Below are positions 31,878 to 42,330 of a stretch of 64,000 bases of DNA, piece after piece (the first letter of the stretch is position 1; every line of letters starts with the position of its first letter). The translations under genes and the position numbers were made by a program. The notes below the pieces were generated by a model. It was not told the origin of the DNA. It saw nothing but the letters and a program-made list of their open reading frames with translations, and did not search any database. Source of the DNA: Trichosporon coremiiforme (lineage: Eukaryota; Basidiomycota; Tremellomycetes; Trichosporonales; Trichosporonaceae); assembly GCA_039545355.1 (NCBI GenBank), contig BCJJ01000010.1, forward strand, positions 1,352,889 to 1,416,888, read 5' to 3'.

Positions 31878-34802
31878 ATGACAACAATGTTACCACGAGG
31901 ACACCGACCCACTGGCCCCTCCCCTGCGCCAGTAGCGCCAGCGACGCCAGCGACGCCGGCTACGCAGCGAGGCGCTCCCCCGCAACAACAATGGGGCCTT
32001 GACTTGCATCACCACGACCATCTGCCAGTCCTGTCCGTAGCTGTCCGGCAGGACGACGACTCGCCAGAACACTTTATCAAGAACGACACCTCGCAAACAC
32101 ATCTCTCCCCTCATCGTCCCCCTCATCGCCCCCCTCTCCGACGCGTTCCCACTCCACTCGACCCGTCGCTCGCCCTCGTCACCAAGCCCAAGTCGGCCAT
32201 CGACACTAACCCCAGCCCGGCCAGCGGCTACAGCCCAGTGGCCGCTCGCGCAGATTCGGTTCGGCAAGTGACCGACCCGTTTCCAGCTAGCACGACTAGA
32301 GAACAAGTGCACGCTTACCCCGCTCCCATCGTCGATTGCGCACCAAACGCCCCCCGCCTCGCCAATCACACCAGCCCCGCCCCCGCGCAGGTCTCACGAG
32401 CGCCTTGTCCCAAACAGATCACCCAGCCCGTCACTCGCGACGCACGAGAAGCACAACCCGCACAAACCGCACAAGCTCGTGACTACCGCGATCGTGACCT
32501 CGACAGCGAGTACAAAGCCCACAGAGCGCGCCAGGCGAAACCGTTCCCGTCTCTTGTGACGTCTCTGACTGGCGGATCGCACATATCGCACTCGCCGCAC
32601 GGGCCGCACGATCCCCGCTCCAACCTCGATCTCGACGTCCCCGTGTCCGCGTCCTCAGAGTTTGACTACTCGTACTGGTCGACGGATAGCCACAGCTCAG
32701 CGAGTCACAGCAGTCACGGCCACGCACAGAGCACCGGCAGCCCCTACTCGAGCTACTCGCCGTACGTGCCGCGCGCAAAAAAAGACGCCAGTTCGGCCAG
32801 CGTCGCTCGAGCCCCGCGCGCCCCGCACCCGCCTTTGTCCGCAGCACCTCTTGCTCGTCCGGCTGCAGGTGCAGCTCCTACTGCCTACGGTACCTACGAT
32901 CCTTCCGGCAGTACCAACTTGCCCTGCTGTCCGCCCAATAGCGCTAGCTACAAGCCCAAGCCAGCTGCAGCGTTCCCCAGTGCTGGGCAGACTGGTATCC
33001 TAAAAGCCTCGCTCCCCAGGTCCCCACGAGCGGCCCCCGCCTCGTCTTACTCTACCCCCACCACCCCGACGACCCCGTCCCCGACTCGTCGCCGCCCATC
33101 GTTCAGCAAGGGCTTCAGCAACCTCCGCGAGCACTTCGGCCGCTCACGCTCAGTCAGTGATCAAGGGTACGTCCGCTGTCAGATCGACTAGGCCCAGCTG
33201 ACCCCCAGCCACGAACTGGCCGCCTCTTTGCCACCCGTCCCGCGAGTACCAAGTGTGTATCTCGACCTCGCCACAGAACCACCCCGGCACCCCCGACAGA
33301 ACCCCGGCGGCATGTCGCTCCTCCGCAAGATGACGAAGAAGAGGGAGAAGGAGGCGCCCAAGGTCGCGCCTCCGTCGCAGGGTCAGGCTCGCAACATTCT
33401 CGCCGAGATGGGAGCGCAGAGCGAGCAGCTGCGCCGCCGCCCAACGCTCCCGACGCAGCCTCAGAAGATTCCTGCTGGCTCGGCGCAACCTCCGTCCACC
33501 CCGCCGTCTGCTTTCCAGCAGGGCGGGCTCCATTCGCAGGGATCAATACGGAGCGCCGGCGCGCGCAACGTGCTGAAGGAGATGGGAGCTGCGAGCGACC
33601 AGATCCGCGCACGCCCTCCAGGCTCGCACCCTGGGCGGCCTGGGCCGCGATCCCGCCCCCGCCCGAAACGGCAGGGCACGTTCGAGGCGATCGTCGTCGG
33701 CCAGCTGCCGCCGCAGGACGACAACGAGCCTCCAGCCCACACCAATGCGCTCGCCAAGCTCACCGGCGAGCCATCCGGCGTCCCGATCTGCCGCCCGCCG
33801 TCGCCGGGAACCGACTCGTCCAGCGCCCAGTCGACGCCGCCCGAGGTCTCGCTCCTCGGGCTTAAGATCGAACCGAGCGCGCTCCGCAAGCCGGCCCCGA
33901 TCGATATTGAGCCCACGGCGTTGCGCCAGCCCGCCCTCGCCTACGACGACGACATCGGTCTCCCCTACGACGCCCCTGTTGCGGAGAAAATCGTTCTCGG
34001 GGACGCCTACGGATCGAGCCCGAGCGACTACGGCGGCGAGGACCTGATCGATTCGTATTTTGACCGGAGCCCGAGCCCGCCGCCTGCCCCGCCCCTGCCA
34101 GTCGCGCAGGTGCCGCAAGTACCTACCAGCCTTGTGCCGGGGCAGGTCATGCCGAGCACCATCATGCCTGACCAGATCATGTCGGTGCAGATTGTGCGTC
34201 CCGCTGTCGTCGACGGCGCGGCGCCAGACGTCATCGAGGACCATACGCGGGCGTTCCTCGCCTCCCGTGGGCTGCCGGACTCGGACGACGAGAAGAGCAG
34301 CAGCGACCACGCCGCCGTGCGCTCCTACGGCAGCGAGAGCGGGCACAGCAGCGTAGCATCGCACATGCGCCGTGCTTACGGCTCCGACATCGGGCACGGG
34401 TCGCAGCTCTCTCACTCGGCGAGCGTGCAGTCGCACGGGTCCGTCCGCCGCGCTCGCCCAGAGCACAAGCAGGCGTCAGGCAACCGGTCTCGCTCATCGA
34501 GCCGCGCCCGCGAACGCCGCGACAGCAGCGAGAAGGAGCCGGGACTGTTCCGCAAGGCGTCCCAGCTCGGCCGCAAGCTCTCGACAAAGCACGCGCGCAA
34601 GTGGAGCCGCGAGGGCATGCCGCCGCTGCCCAACGGCCCGCCGACGAGCTACAATGCGTCTGCGATCAGTCAGGCCGAGCAGAGCCTCGAGCGCAAGAGC
34701 TGCAAGCCCACAATCCACACGAGCGCGTCGCTCGCGACCGAGATCTCCCAGGTCCGCAACAAGGAGGACGCGGCGCAGATGGAGGCTCTCTTCCTCGTGT
34801 AA
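31878..34802 (+). CDS. Large disordered protein with a duplicated ARN(I/V)L-EMG motif
   Basis: Two exons (31878-33166 and 33209-34802; 42-base intron) encode 960 residues. The first half is Pro/Ser/His-rich and ends with a basic segment (RRRPSFSKGFSNLREHFG). After the intron a short basic motif (MSLLRKMTKKREKEAPK) is followed by two copies of one motif: ARNILAEMGAQSEQLRRRP and ARNVLKEMGAASDQIRARP. Ser/Pro-rich sequence follows, then another basic helix (FRKASQLGRKLSTKHARKWS). No enzyme motif. The duplicated motif may be a binding peptide; membrane or scaffold roles are guesses. The frame is open 34 codons upstream of the first ATG, so the start may lie in an earlier exon. Confidence 0.75.
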
Positions 34803-35589
34803 ACTCACTTATAGACCAACACCGGTGCACCTATAAACACAATCAACACCCTCCCTTGTTCCCCTCTTCCAGCAAACAGTCCAATTCAGCATCCACCGTC
34901 ATAGACACGCAGGCCCGTCTTAATCACATCTTCCATGTGTTGTATCACCCATCAAAGTTCATGCACAGAGTAACCACGAGCGAACCGAGTCCGTCTCCAC
35001 CAGCAGCCACGCGCCCCGTACCGTACCTCCTCGGTAGTGGTCTCCCACGGCGGCAACTCATCGTCGCTCGGCGCAGCACGTGGTGAGAGTCGGCTCTCAC
35101 CGTTTGCTTCCGCTCGCCAACGAGCTTCGTCCGGGCGCGCGGCGCGAGGGCGATGGCCGTTGTGGGCATGCGGCGGCGCGTAATGACTTGACTCACCCTG
35201 GACCCCTTGAATGTGGAAGTTGATTGGGCTCTGGCCTCGCAACGAGCTCAGACGCCGTACAGCTCCAGAGACAGCCAGTGCGGAACATCCGTGTACACCC
35301 GCCCGCCGATCAATTCGATCGTCCGGGTTCTCCACCTGTGGCTGCCTTGGTCTCAGCCTCTCGCATTCTCTGCCTAGCTCTGCCCGGAGGTCTCCCCGAG
35401 TTCGGACACTGGTGCGCTGGTGCGCAGGACCCGATGGACCCGACTGGTGGATGGTGGGTCAAACTCTGATGTAACATCGGTTGGATTGGGTCCTTGCAAC
35501 TGGTGCCGCTGGTGCCGCCCCGACTCCGGGGTGTTGTTATGCAGTGCCAAGGTGGTAGAGGTTGCATCCACTCCATCACTCACTACGAC
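34803..35589. other. Intergenic, no gene
   Basis: Contains the 3' flank of the preceding gene and the promoter of the WW-domain gene; no other feature recognised. Confidence 0.5.
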
Positions 35590-36851
35590 ATGAGCGCCCC
35601 TCCCCAGCAGAACAACCAGCAGATCGCAGAGCACACTGACGACCTGCCTGACGGATGGTGAGTGCGCCAGCCGACTCCACGGGCTCTCCACCGAGCCCAC
35701 TCGTTCTGCCGAACTCCACAGCGCTCTCCCCCTGCGTCCCCCATCTCTCTCCACCGACTGAGCTCCATGAGCTCCCCAATCTCCTCCGTCTCGCCTCGCC
35801 TCGCGACCTACGTCTCGCATAGCTAACCCCAGGCTCCGCCAGTTCGACCCCAACTACGGCACCTACTTCTACATCAACACGACGGTCCAACCGGCCCAAA
35901 TCACCTGGACTCATCCCGGGTCGAAGGATGGCGAAGCGCACCCGGAGCAAGTCCAGGCTGTGCACAAGGTAGCCGCCGCAGCGTCCCAACTCCCTCAAGA
36001 GGAGCAGGAACGCATCGCGCAGCAGCAGACTGAGTTCCTGCAGCAGCAGGCCGAGGCCGCGAAGCAGGGCAAGGCGGCCGAGACGGGCCATCACTCCTCT
36101 GCCATTGAGGCGAATGACCGTGGTCTCGGCAGTCTCCTTGGTCATGCGCTCACCGGTTCGTCGGGCAAGCAGAGCTCAAGCGGTATGGGCAACCTCGGTG
36201 CCGCCGCTGGAGGCGGTGGCGTCGGCGCCCTCCTTGGCAGCCTGCTCGGAAGCGCGGCTAGCAGCGGAAGGTACTCGAACAGCTACTCGCATAGCATGGG
36301 CCCGCCGCCCTTCATGATGGGCTCCGGGCTCGGTGGCATGGGTATGGGCGGCATGAACGGCATGGGCATGGGCGGCATGGGCGGACTCGGAGGCATGGGC
36401 ATGATGGGTGGTGGGCGCCTGGGTGGTATGGGCGGAATGAGCATGGGACCCTTCGGCATGATGGGAGGCGGTATGGGGATGGGCATGGGTGGAAGCCCCT
36501 TTGGTGAGTACGACAAGGGTCAAGCGGAGCGAGACCCGAGCAGCAAGGACGAGCGCCGAGCGTCGAGCGGCGAGCGAAGCTAGGATGCGAGGCGTGAGGC
36601 ATGAAGCCCCAGCCACCTGCACTCACTCTCCCGTAGGGGAGTAGTTGTGCTCCCCGCCGACACCAGTGTGAAGCAAGCGCTAACCCCCAGGTCTCGGCGG
36701 CATGGGCATGGGCCCGATGGGTGGCGACATGATGGGAGGCCACCACGGACACCACGGGCACCATGGCGGCGGCTTCGGCGGCTTCGACGACCGCCCCTCC
36801 TTCGGCGGCGGCGGTCACCATGACGGCGGCAACTTTGGTGGCCGCTTCTAA
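35590..36851 (+). CDS. WW-domain protein with a Gly/Met- and Gly/His-rich tail
   Basis: Exons 35590-35657, 35833-36503 and 36691-36851 (introns 175 and 187 bases) give 299 residues. A WW domain spans residues about 19-52 (LPDGWLRQFDPNYGTYFYIN ... QITWTHP), with both tryptophans and the central aromatic pair, so it should bind Pro-rich ligands. A Gln/Glu coiled segment follows (about 70-110). After it come a hydrophobic Gly/Ala-rich patch (GLGSLLGHAL, VGALLGSLLG) and repeats of GGMGMGGM. The last exon adds GGHHGHHGHHGGG and ends GGNFGGRF. If the last intron is retained, the protein ends in a charged tail (DERRASSGERS) instead. Low-complexity tails of this type are common in RNA-granule and membrane-associated proteins; the role is not known. 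Confidence 0.85.
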
Positions 36852-37527
36852 GCCGCGAGCCTGTAGGATGAGCGCCGAGGCTTTCGCGAGTCCGCAGGGT
36901 TTATCGCCAGCGCCAAGGACGACCATACGGACTAGGGAAAGCACACAAACAACAAAGTATAATCAGATGCCGTACACGATGGACATGAAGAACTTTGAAG
37001 ATCTGGAGTGTGCGGGAGAGTTAACGGCCAAGTGGGGAAGAGCAGCAATCTCGTGTCTGCTGATTACTGACGTCCGGATCTGACTTGAGTAGCAGTCCTT
37101 CAGGTTTTCCCTGCATCACTGGCACACGGCTGTGGACGGCTGATGTCTACAGTGCAGCTCCCAACCTCGTTCGGCTGCGAACCCCGTGAATTCGGCCCAG
37201 ATCCCCTATCCTCGGAGGGAGACAGAGCTTGATAACTATGGCTAAGGCTTCCTGATTGAGCAGGGCTTGAAGCTGCTCCAGTCTGTTCCTCTTCAGATGG
37301 GCTGTGGTACGTACCGTTGAGCCTTTCTGCCCAACCAGCCACTGACGAGATGGGGAACGGCCGCCTACGAGGTGAATACTTTGATCGCCCTTCTTCCCAG
37401 ACCAGCACAATCCGACACACTCGACGGCGCTGTCAAGCAAACACCTGGAAACATAGCGGCACTGGCGTCCTAGTCTCCAAGGATCCCTCGCCGACTCCCA
37501 ACCGTCGTGAAGCGGTGGTACCACGTG
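36852..37527. other. Intergenic, no gene
   Basis: 3' flank of the WW gene and upstream region of tRNA-Gly; nothing else recognised. Confidence 0.45.
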
Positions 37528-37598
37528 ACATCTATGGTGAAATGGTATCATGCATCCTTGCCATGGATGCGGTGGGGGTTCGATTCCCCCTGGATGTA
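37528..37598 (+). tRNA. tRNA-Gly(GCC)
   Basis: Intronless cloverleaf: acceptor ACATCTA/TGGATGT, D stem GTGA/TCAT, anticodon stem CATCC/GGATG with loop TTGCCAT, T arm GGGGG-TTCGATT-CCCCC, discriminator A, then a CTTTTG terminator. It differs from the copy at 54381-54451 by one compensated base pair in the anticodon stem. Confidence 0.92.
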
Positions 37599-38243
37599 CT
37601 CTTTTGCGTGTCTGCTGCATTATCCAGGTCGAACAAAGTTGGAAGGAAGGCGGGGAAGGTTGACATTTTGCTGGGAAGGTTGGTTGGTCGGTCGGTCGCT
37701 GGAACGTTGGCGGTTGGCTCAGATGGGGGCGAGACGCCACTGGCTTTTTGGTCCCGCTCTGCGCCCCTTGAAGTATGGAGGGACACCTGAGTCTACGCGC
37801 TGGTGAGCTTAGAGCTTAATAGAGAGGCAGAGCTATGCGCGTACTTGTAAGGTGTGCAGTGCACGACAGACCTGAACGGTTGCCAGGGCGACGGCCCCTT
37901 CAGCTTGGAGTGTAAGCTTATCGCCTCTCCAATCAGATACACGGCGGACCTCCAGCAACAGCGTCCCCATGCTTCAGCCTGCAATGTCTGCATGTCTTCC
38001 TAACGTCATGATAGAAAACAACGTGGAACATGCTCTCCCAGAGCCATGCTGTAAGACATTGTGACGGTAACTTCCCCCCTCGATTTCCGGATAACCTTAT
38101 CAGCGGAGAGATTTTCATCTCCGCCGGATTCGACTCGCGTGCAGCCCTAGTCATGAGCGCATACTCCATCGGCCCTCTTCTCTCCTGCTGAACGACGGCA
38201 TCGGAGTGCAGCTAGAAGGGCAGAGGAGGGCACAAAAAGCTTC
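37599..38243. other. Intergenic between two tRNA genes
   Basis: No gene recognised; short tandem GGTTGGTCGGTCGGTCG near 37679-37695. Confidence 0.45.
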
Positions 38244-38323
38244 TAGCGACGAGAAGTTTCGATCTTCTGCCCTTTGGGTGAACTCGTATGAGCCCAACGC
38301 TCTTCCATCTGAGCTACGTCGCT
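38244..38323 (-). tRNA. tRNA-Met(CAU) with a 7-base intron, second copy
   Basis: The same cloverleaf as at 20994-21073, read on the minus strand, with identical mature sequence but a different intron (CGAGTTC instead of TGAGACC). A TTTTT terminator lies just downstream on the minus strand (38233-38238 region). Confidence 0.93.
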
Positions 38324-38967
38324 TTGTCAGGACATGGGAGCTGACGGCGGGTGCGAGCATAGGGGCGAGCATAGGGCCGACGCCGCCTCCGCTTCTGTGC
38401 TTCTGTGCTTCTGTGCTCCTGCGCTCTTTCGCATCCTTGCCTCCTTTCGTCGAGCTCGTGTTGTGGCGATGCACTGAACAGTGCTTACCCGGATGACATC
38501 GCCGGAATGTGCATTGCGCTCGATCGAGTAAGTCTTATCTCTGTGCCTGACTTCAGAGGCTTCTGGTGCTCGAGGCTGCTTGCACCGGTTACGCAAGATC
38601 TCTGGGAGAGTGCTGCTCCTGCCCTGCACAGATGAACGCCTTGTGCAGAATAGCAGCCAGAGGGTGGTATACAGTGTTATTGCGCTCGATCGAAGCGGTG
38701 ATTCCGTTGGAGCCCGATGGCCGCTGACAGCCCTTCCTCGGACTCGACAGCACTCCCGAGTGAGTGCGACGTGCACTGCTCTAGTACGCCTCGTGATATC
38801 AATGGGCGCACCTCGCGGCCGAGCGAATCCTATCTTCACATTGTCAGTAGTCACGAGACCGACCACTGCCGGGTCTACCGGGGTCAGCGAGCAGTCACAA
38901 GTTTTCAGGCGAGATTAAAAGGCTGCAGTTCGAGATGGACCTCCAGACATCGACCAAGCTATCTAGT
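38324..38967. other. Intergenic, no gene
   Basis: Contains tandem CTTCTGTG copies at about 38396-38420 and the promoter of the phospholipase-like gene; nothing else recognised. Confidence 0.45.
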
Positions 38968-39464
38968 ATGCGCTCCAACCTGCTTTACATCTTTCTTTGC
39001 ACCTTCCTCCTCGTCTTCGTCGTGGCCGCCCCTGCGGAGCAACACCTCGGCCTCAAGACAAGAGAGGAACCCAACCTTGACGACCGGGGTGAGCTGACTT
39101 CGACCCCCATGACGAATCTGCCGAAAACGCGGAAGACGCCGAGGCAGCGAAACTGGACCCAACCGGCCGCTGTCCCTAGGGCAAGGTTCCCCGAACGCTT
39201 GGAACCAAGATCTTACTGGCGGTTGCTCAGTTCCGGAGAGTCTGTCTTGGGCCATGCTGCAACAACCACGGCGTATGCTATGCCACTTGCGGCAGAAGCA
39301 AGAAATTCTGCGACGATCAGTTCCATCGCTGCATGTTGGGCAAGTGCGGGCGTAGAGAGATTATCTGCAGGAGTGCGGCGGGCATCTACTACCAATCCTT
39401 GAAGCTGCCCGTGGGCAAGAGGTCCTTCCAGCGCGCAACCAAGAGATACTGCAGGTGCCACTGA
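38968..39464 (+). pseudogene. Second secreted phospholipase A2-like gene, frameshifted and with altered active site
   Basis: Exon 1 (38968-39088) encodes a strong signal peptide (MRSNLLYIFLCTFLLVFVVA) and a short pro-region. A 91-base intron (39089-39179) joins it to QGSPNAWNQDLTGGCSVPES. At about 39245-39255 the reading must shift by one base to enter CCNNHGVCYATC and the Cys-rich remainder (CDDQFHRCMLGKC...RYCRCH, stop 39462-39464). The layout mirrors the gene at 18810-19176. The catalytic dyad position reads His-Gly instead of His-Asp, so even a corrected product would probably lack normal activity. An upstream in-frame ATG at 38935 is possible. The single-base break could also be an assembly error; the His-Gly change could not. 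Confidence 0.65.
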
Positions 39465-39951
39465 GCCTTATCGAATCAAGAAGCTATTCGTTGCACGTCT
39501 GTAGTAGCCAATGTATCTCTGAAGAACCGAATGCGACACTTAGCATTGTTTTGGTCTGCTCCGGTGCTCTGCGAATCTGCCACGAGTACACAGCTCACAG
39601 TGCGTTTCCCATTATCGAGAAGTCAGAAACACCTCCATCCTTCACTGCCTCCAGCTTGCATCAGTACCTTGAGTCCACGCGCTGCGAACGCTGGGAGTCG
39701 AAGGAGTCGAATGTCAGTCCGCCTCGCTGAGCACCAAACCTCATGAACGGAGGTCCGGTGGAGGTGTTGTTTGCCTCCGCAGTCCGACGCGACCGTGGGG
39801 ATTTTCCGAGCGGGACGCGCAAAGCCGACCGACGTCATGTCGGCGGCCCGTTGAAGTTCGGAGGGTGACTACCGCTACCGTTTTCAGTTGAATTTCTCCA
39901 GCTTGTTGATAAGCACGTACGCCGTCGACTTCCCGAGGCGCAGTGACCATC
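39465..39951. other. Intergenic, no gene
   Basis: Promoter region of the hydrolase gene at 39952; no other feature recognised. Confidence 0.45.
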
Positions 39952-41008
39952 ATGATCCGAACACTACGCCCCCTCGCCCGGCTACCCCCCAGCTACGGTG
40001 CTGGTCCGTCGCGCCCCATCGCTTTCGCCCGCGGCTTCCAGTCTGGATACCAGAAGCCGTCGTCTGGACCTGTCGACCTCGCGTACGACGTGATCGAACC
40101 AAAGCACCCTAGCGGACTGTACGGCGACCAGTGTCTCGTCATCTGTCATGGACTCTTTGGCAGCAAGCAGAACTGGCGCTCGCTGTCTAAGCGCTTTGCG
40201 CAGGAGCTCGGCATGCCGGTATACTGTCTGGTGGGTCGTCCTCGCGGCTGTCCCATGCCACTGCAGAGTAGCGGGTAACGCGTATGAGCTCAGCCGCTCC
40301 TCACGAACAGTAGTAGGCATCAGCTAATGTCAGGATCTGCGGAATCACGGCGCGTCGCCGCATGTCGAGCCGCATACGAGCGAAGCAATGGCGGAGGACA
40401 TCGCGCTGTTCCTGCAGAAGCAAGGTATCAAGTCTGGCTTGAACCTGATGGGACACTCGATGGGCGGCAAGGCTGTGATGACGTTTGCGCTGAACCCGGA
40501 GCTGAATGCGCCCCTGCGGTCTCTGATCTCGGTCGACATGGCGCCGTACAAGGGCAAGCTCTCGAAGGAGTTCACGCAATACACGGATAGCATGCTCGAG
40601 ATTGAGCGCGCCGGCGTCTCGTCGCGCGCGGAGGCGGACAAGATCCTGCAGAAGGTCGAGCCGGACCTCGGCACGCGCCAGTTCCTGCTCACGAACACGA
40701 AGAACGAGGATGGCAAGATCGCGTTCCGCATCCCCCTCGAGCTGCTCAAGAAGTACCTCGACGCCATTGGCGACTTCCCCTACACCCCCGGCCAGCCCAA
40801 TAGCCCGCACTGGGACGGACCCGCGCTCTTCCTCCAGGGCACCAAGGCCCGGTACATCAACGAGCGCAACATTCCCGTCGCCAAGCAGTTCTTCCCCAAC
40901 ATGCAGCTCGTCCCGATGGACACGGGACATTGGGTACACGCGGAGAAGCCGAATGAGACCGTCCAGCTCGTGGAGAGCTTCATCAAGACCGGCAAGGCCA
41001 CCCTCTAG
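39952..41008 (+). CDS. Mitochondrial alpha/beta-hydrolase, ABHD11/Imo32-like
   Basis: Serine hydrolase of the ABHD11 group, expected in mitochondria. Exons 39952-40230 and 40334-41008 (103-base intron) give 317 residues. The first 35 residues (MIRTLRPLARLPPSYGAGPS...) are basic and non-acidic, like a mitochondrial presequence. HGLFGSKQNW supplies the oxyanion loop and DLRNHGASPH follows. The nucleophile elbow is GHSMGGK. The catalytic histidine is probably in MDTGHWVHAEKP near the C-terminus. First ATG chosen; the codon before it in frame is not a start. Confidence 0.9.
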
Positions 41009-41125
41009 AATCTAGATAGACCATAACGCTATGTACATTGCTTCTTGAACCTCCGCCCTTTGGTTCGCTGGCTTTTAGCAGGCTGGACCAGAGGTGCGAG
41101 AGTGGGGAACCACACACGGTAAGCT

Positions 41126-41815
41126 ATGGTGTGTCCACGAATTCCTGGCCCAGCAGCAACCTCCTCTTTCGCCAACTACACCTTCCCCATAGCGACGTTG
41201 ACGGAGAACGGCAGGAAGCAGGAGGGGCTGATGCCGCGCCGCCCTCCCGTCGTGGCCTACGAGCTCCTGTCCCCGGCACAGCAGCAGCGAGTCGACAGAT
41301 ACCCCGAACCCGAGCGAGCGGCGGGCGCCTGGCTCCTGTTGATCGAGTCCGGACCAGAGTGGAGGGCTTTGCTCCCTACTTGAACGCAGTATTGCGTGGC
41401 AAGAGGAAGTGCTGCATCGGCTTTAGTCACGTTGACACGCTGGCGAAGCACGAGACGGATACGCTCGTCGATGTGGTATCGAGTTCGTCAAGTGGCCCCA
41501 GCAATAACATCCCGACAGCAACAATCGAGGCGGAGCACAACAACACCCGTAACAATCAACATCCGCCTGTGAAGGCGGAACTCTCGACACCAGCGCCGGC
41601 CTCACAGAGCACCCAACGAAGCGCACCGAGGTCTCCGTCAGGATGTGCATGTGGCTCACGAGCTGGCCGACATTGAAGATACCCTTAGGCGTGACATCGA
41701 AAGATTCTTGATCCGCTACGAGTTTGTGGTTGACGATCTCAACAGAGTGATGACGAAGGGGTCTCGTGCCAGGATGTGCTACATTCACTTCCAGACGGAA
41801 GCCCATCGCGAGTAG
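41126..41815 (+). pseudogene. Degenerate coding region that switches frame
   Basis: The ATG at 41126 opens a protein-like stretch ending RAAGAWLLLIESGPE. The next coding-like stretch (VEGFAPYLNAVLRGKRKCC, then a Ser/Thr/Pro linker) is in another frame from about 41360. A third frame near 41640-41815 gives AHELADIEDTLRRDIERFLI and RYEFVVDDLNRVMTKGSRAR, ending EAHRE-stop. No intron pair explains the shifts. I read this as a small decaying gene with at least two indels; the third segment is a charged helical region of no recognised family. It could instead be a gene with unusual introns. Confidence 0.35.
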
Positions 41816-42330
41816 ATCAACGCGACGGCGCGCCGTGTGTCTGCTATTACACCAAAGGAAAGAGACACCTGCGTCGAAGGCAAGAGGCGGCAGGCGAATC
41901 TGAGATGACAGGGAGGGTGGAGGCGCAAGGAGAAGGCCCAGGATTTGACCCCGCTTGGGCTGGTTGCATGAACTGGGCCGAGGATCAGTGAGCTTGTGTA
42001 CTGTGTGTGAGTATGGGTTAGAAGTCGAATCAGCTCAGAATTGCCTTCGTGGCTCTCGCCCCAACATAAATGTGTATCCATTGTTCCTTCAGTCTCTTCA
42101 AGGGTGACTCAGACTGCCATTTGTCTCGTGAGCCGGAAACGACAGCAGAGATCAGTCAGCGCCCGTAGACGGCAACGTTACGCCGACGCAGACTTGCGGC
42201 AAGCCGCAGAGGCTGTCACGCACGGCGTCGTTGCAGATCAGCGGTTCCAAGGCGTGCACAGGTTCAACGTTGGACAGATCACGATGCAGGGTATGCGATT
42301 ATACACTAATGATACAGAATGGACAGAGCC
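41816..42330. other. Intergenic, no gene
   Basis: Convergent 3' flanks of the degenerate frame and the Trf4-type gene; nothing recognised. Confidence 0.45.
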
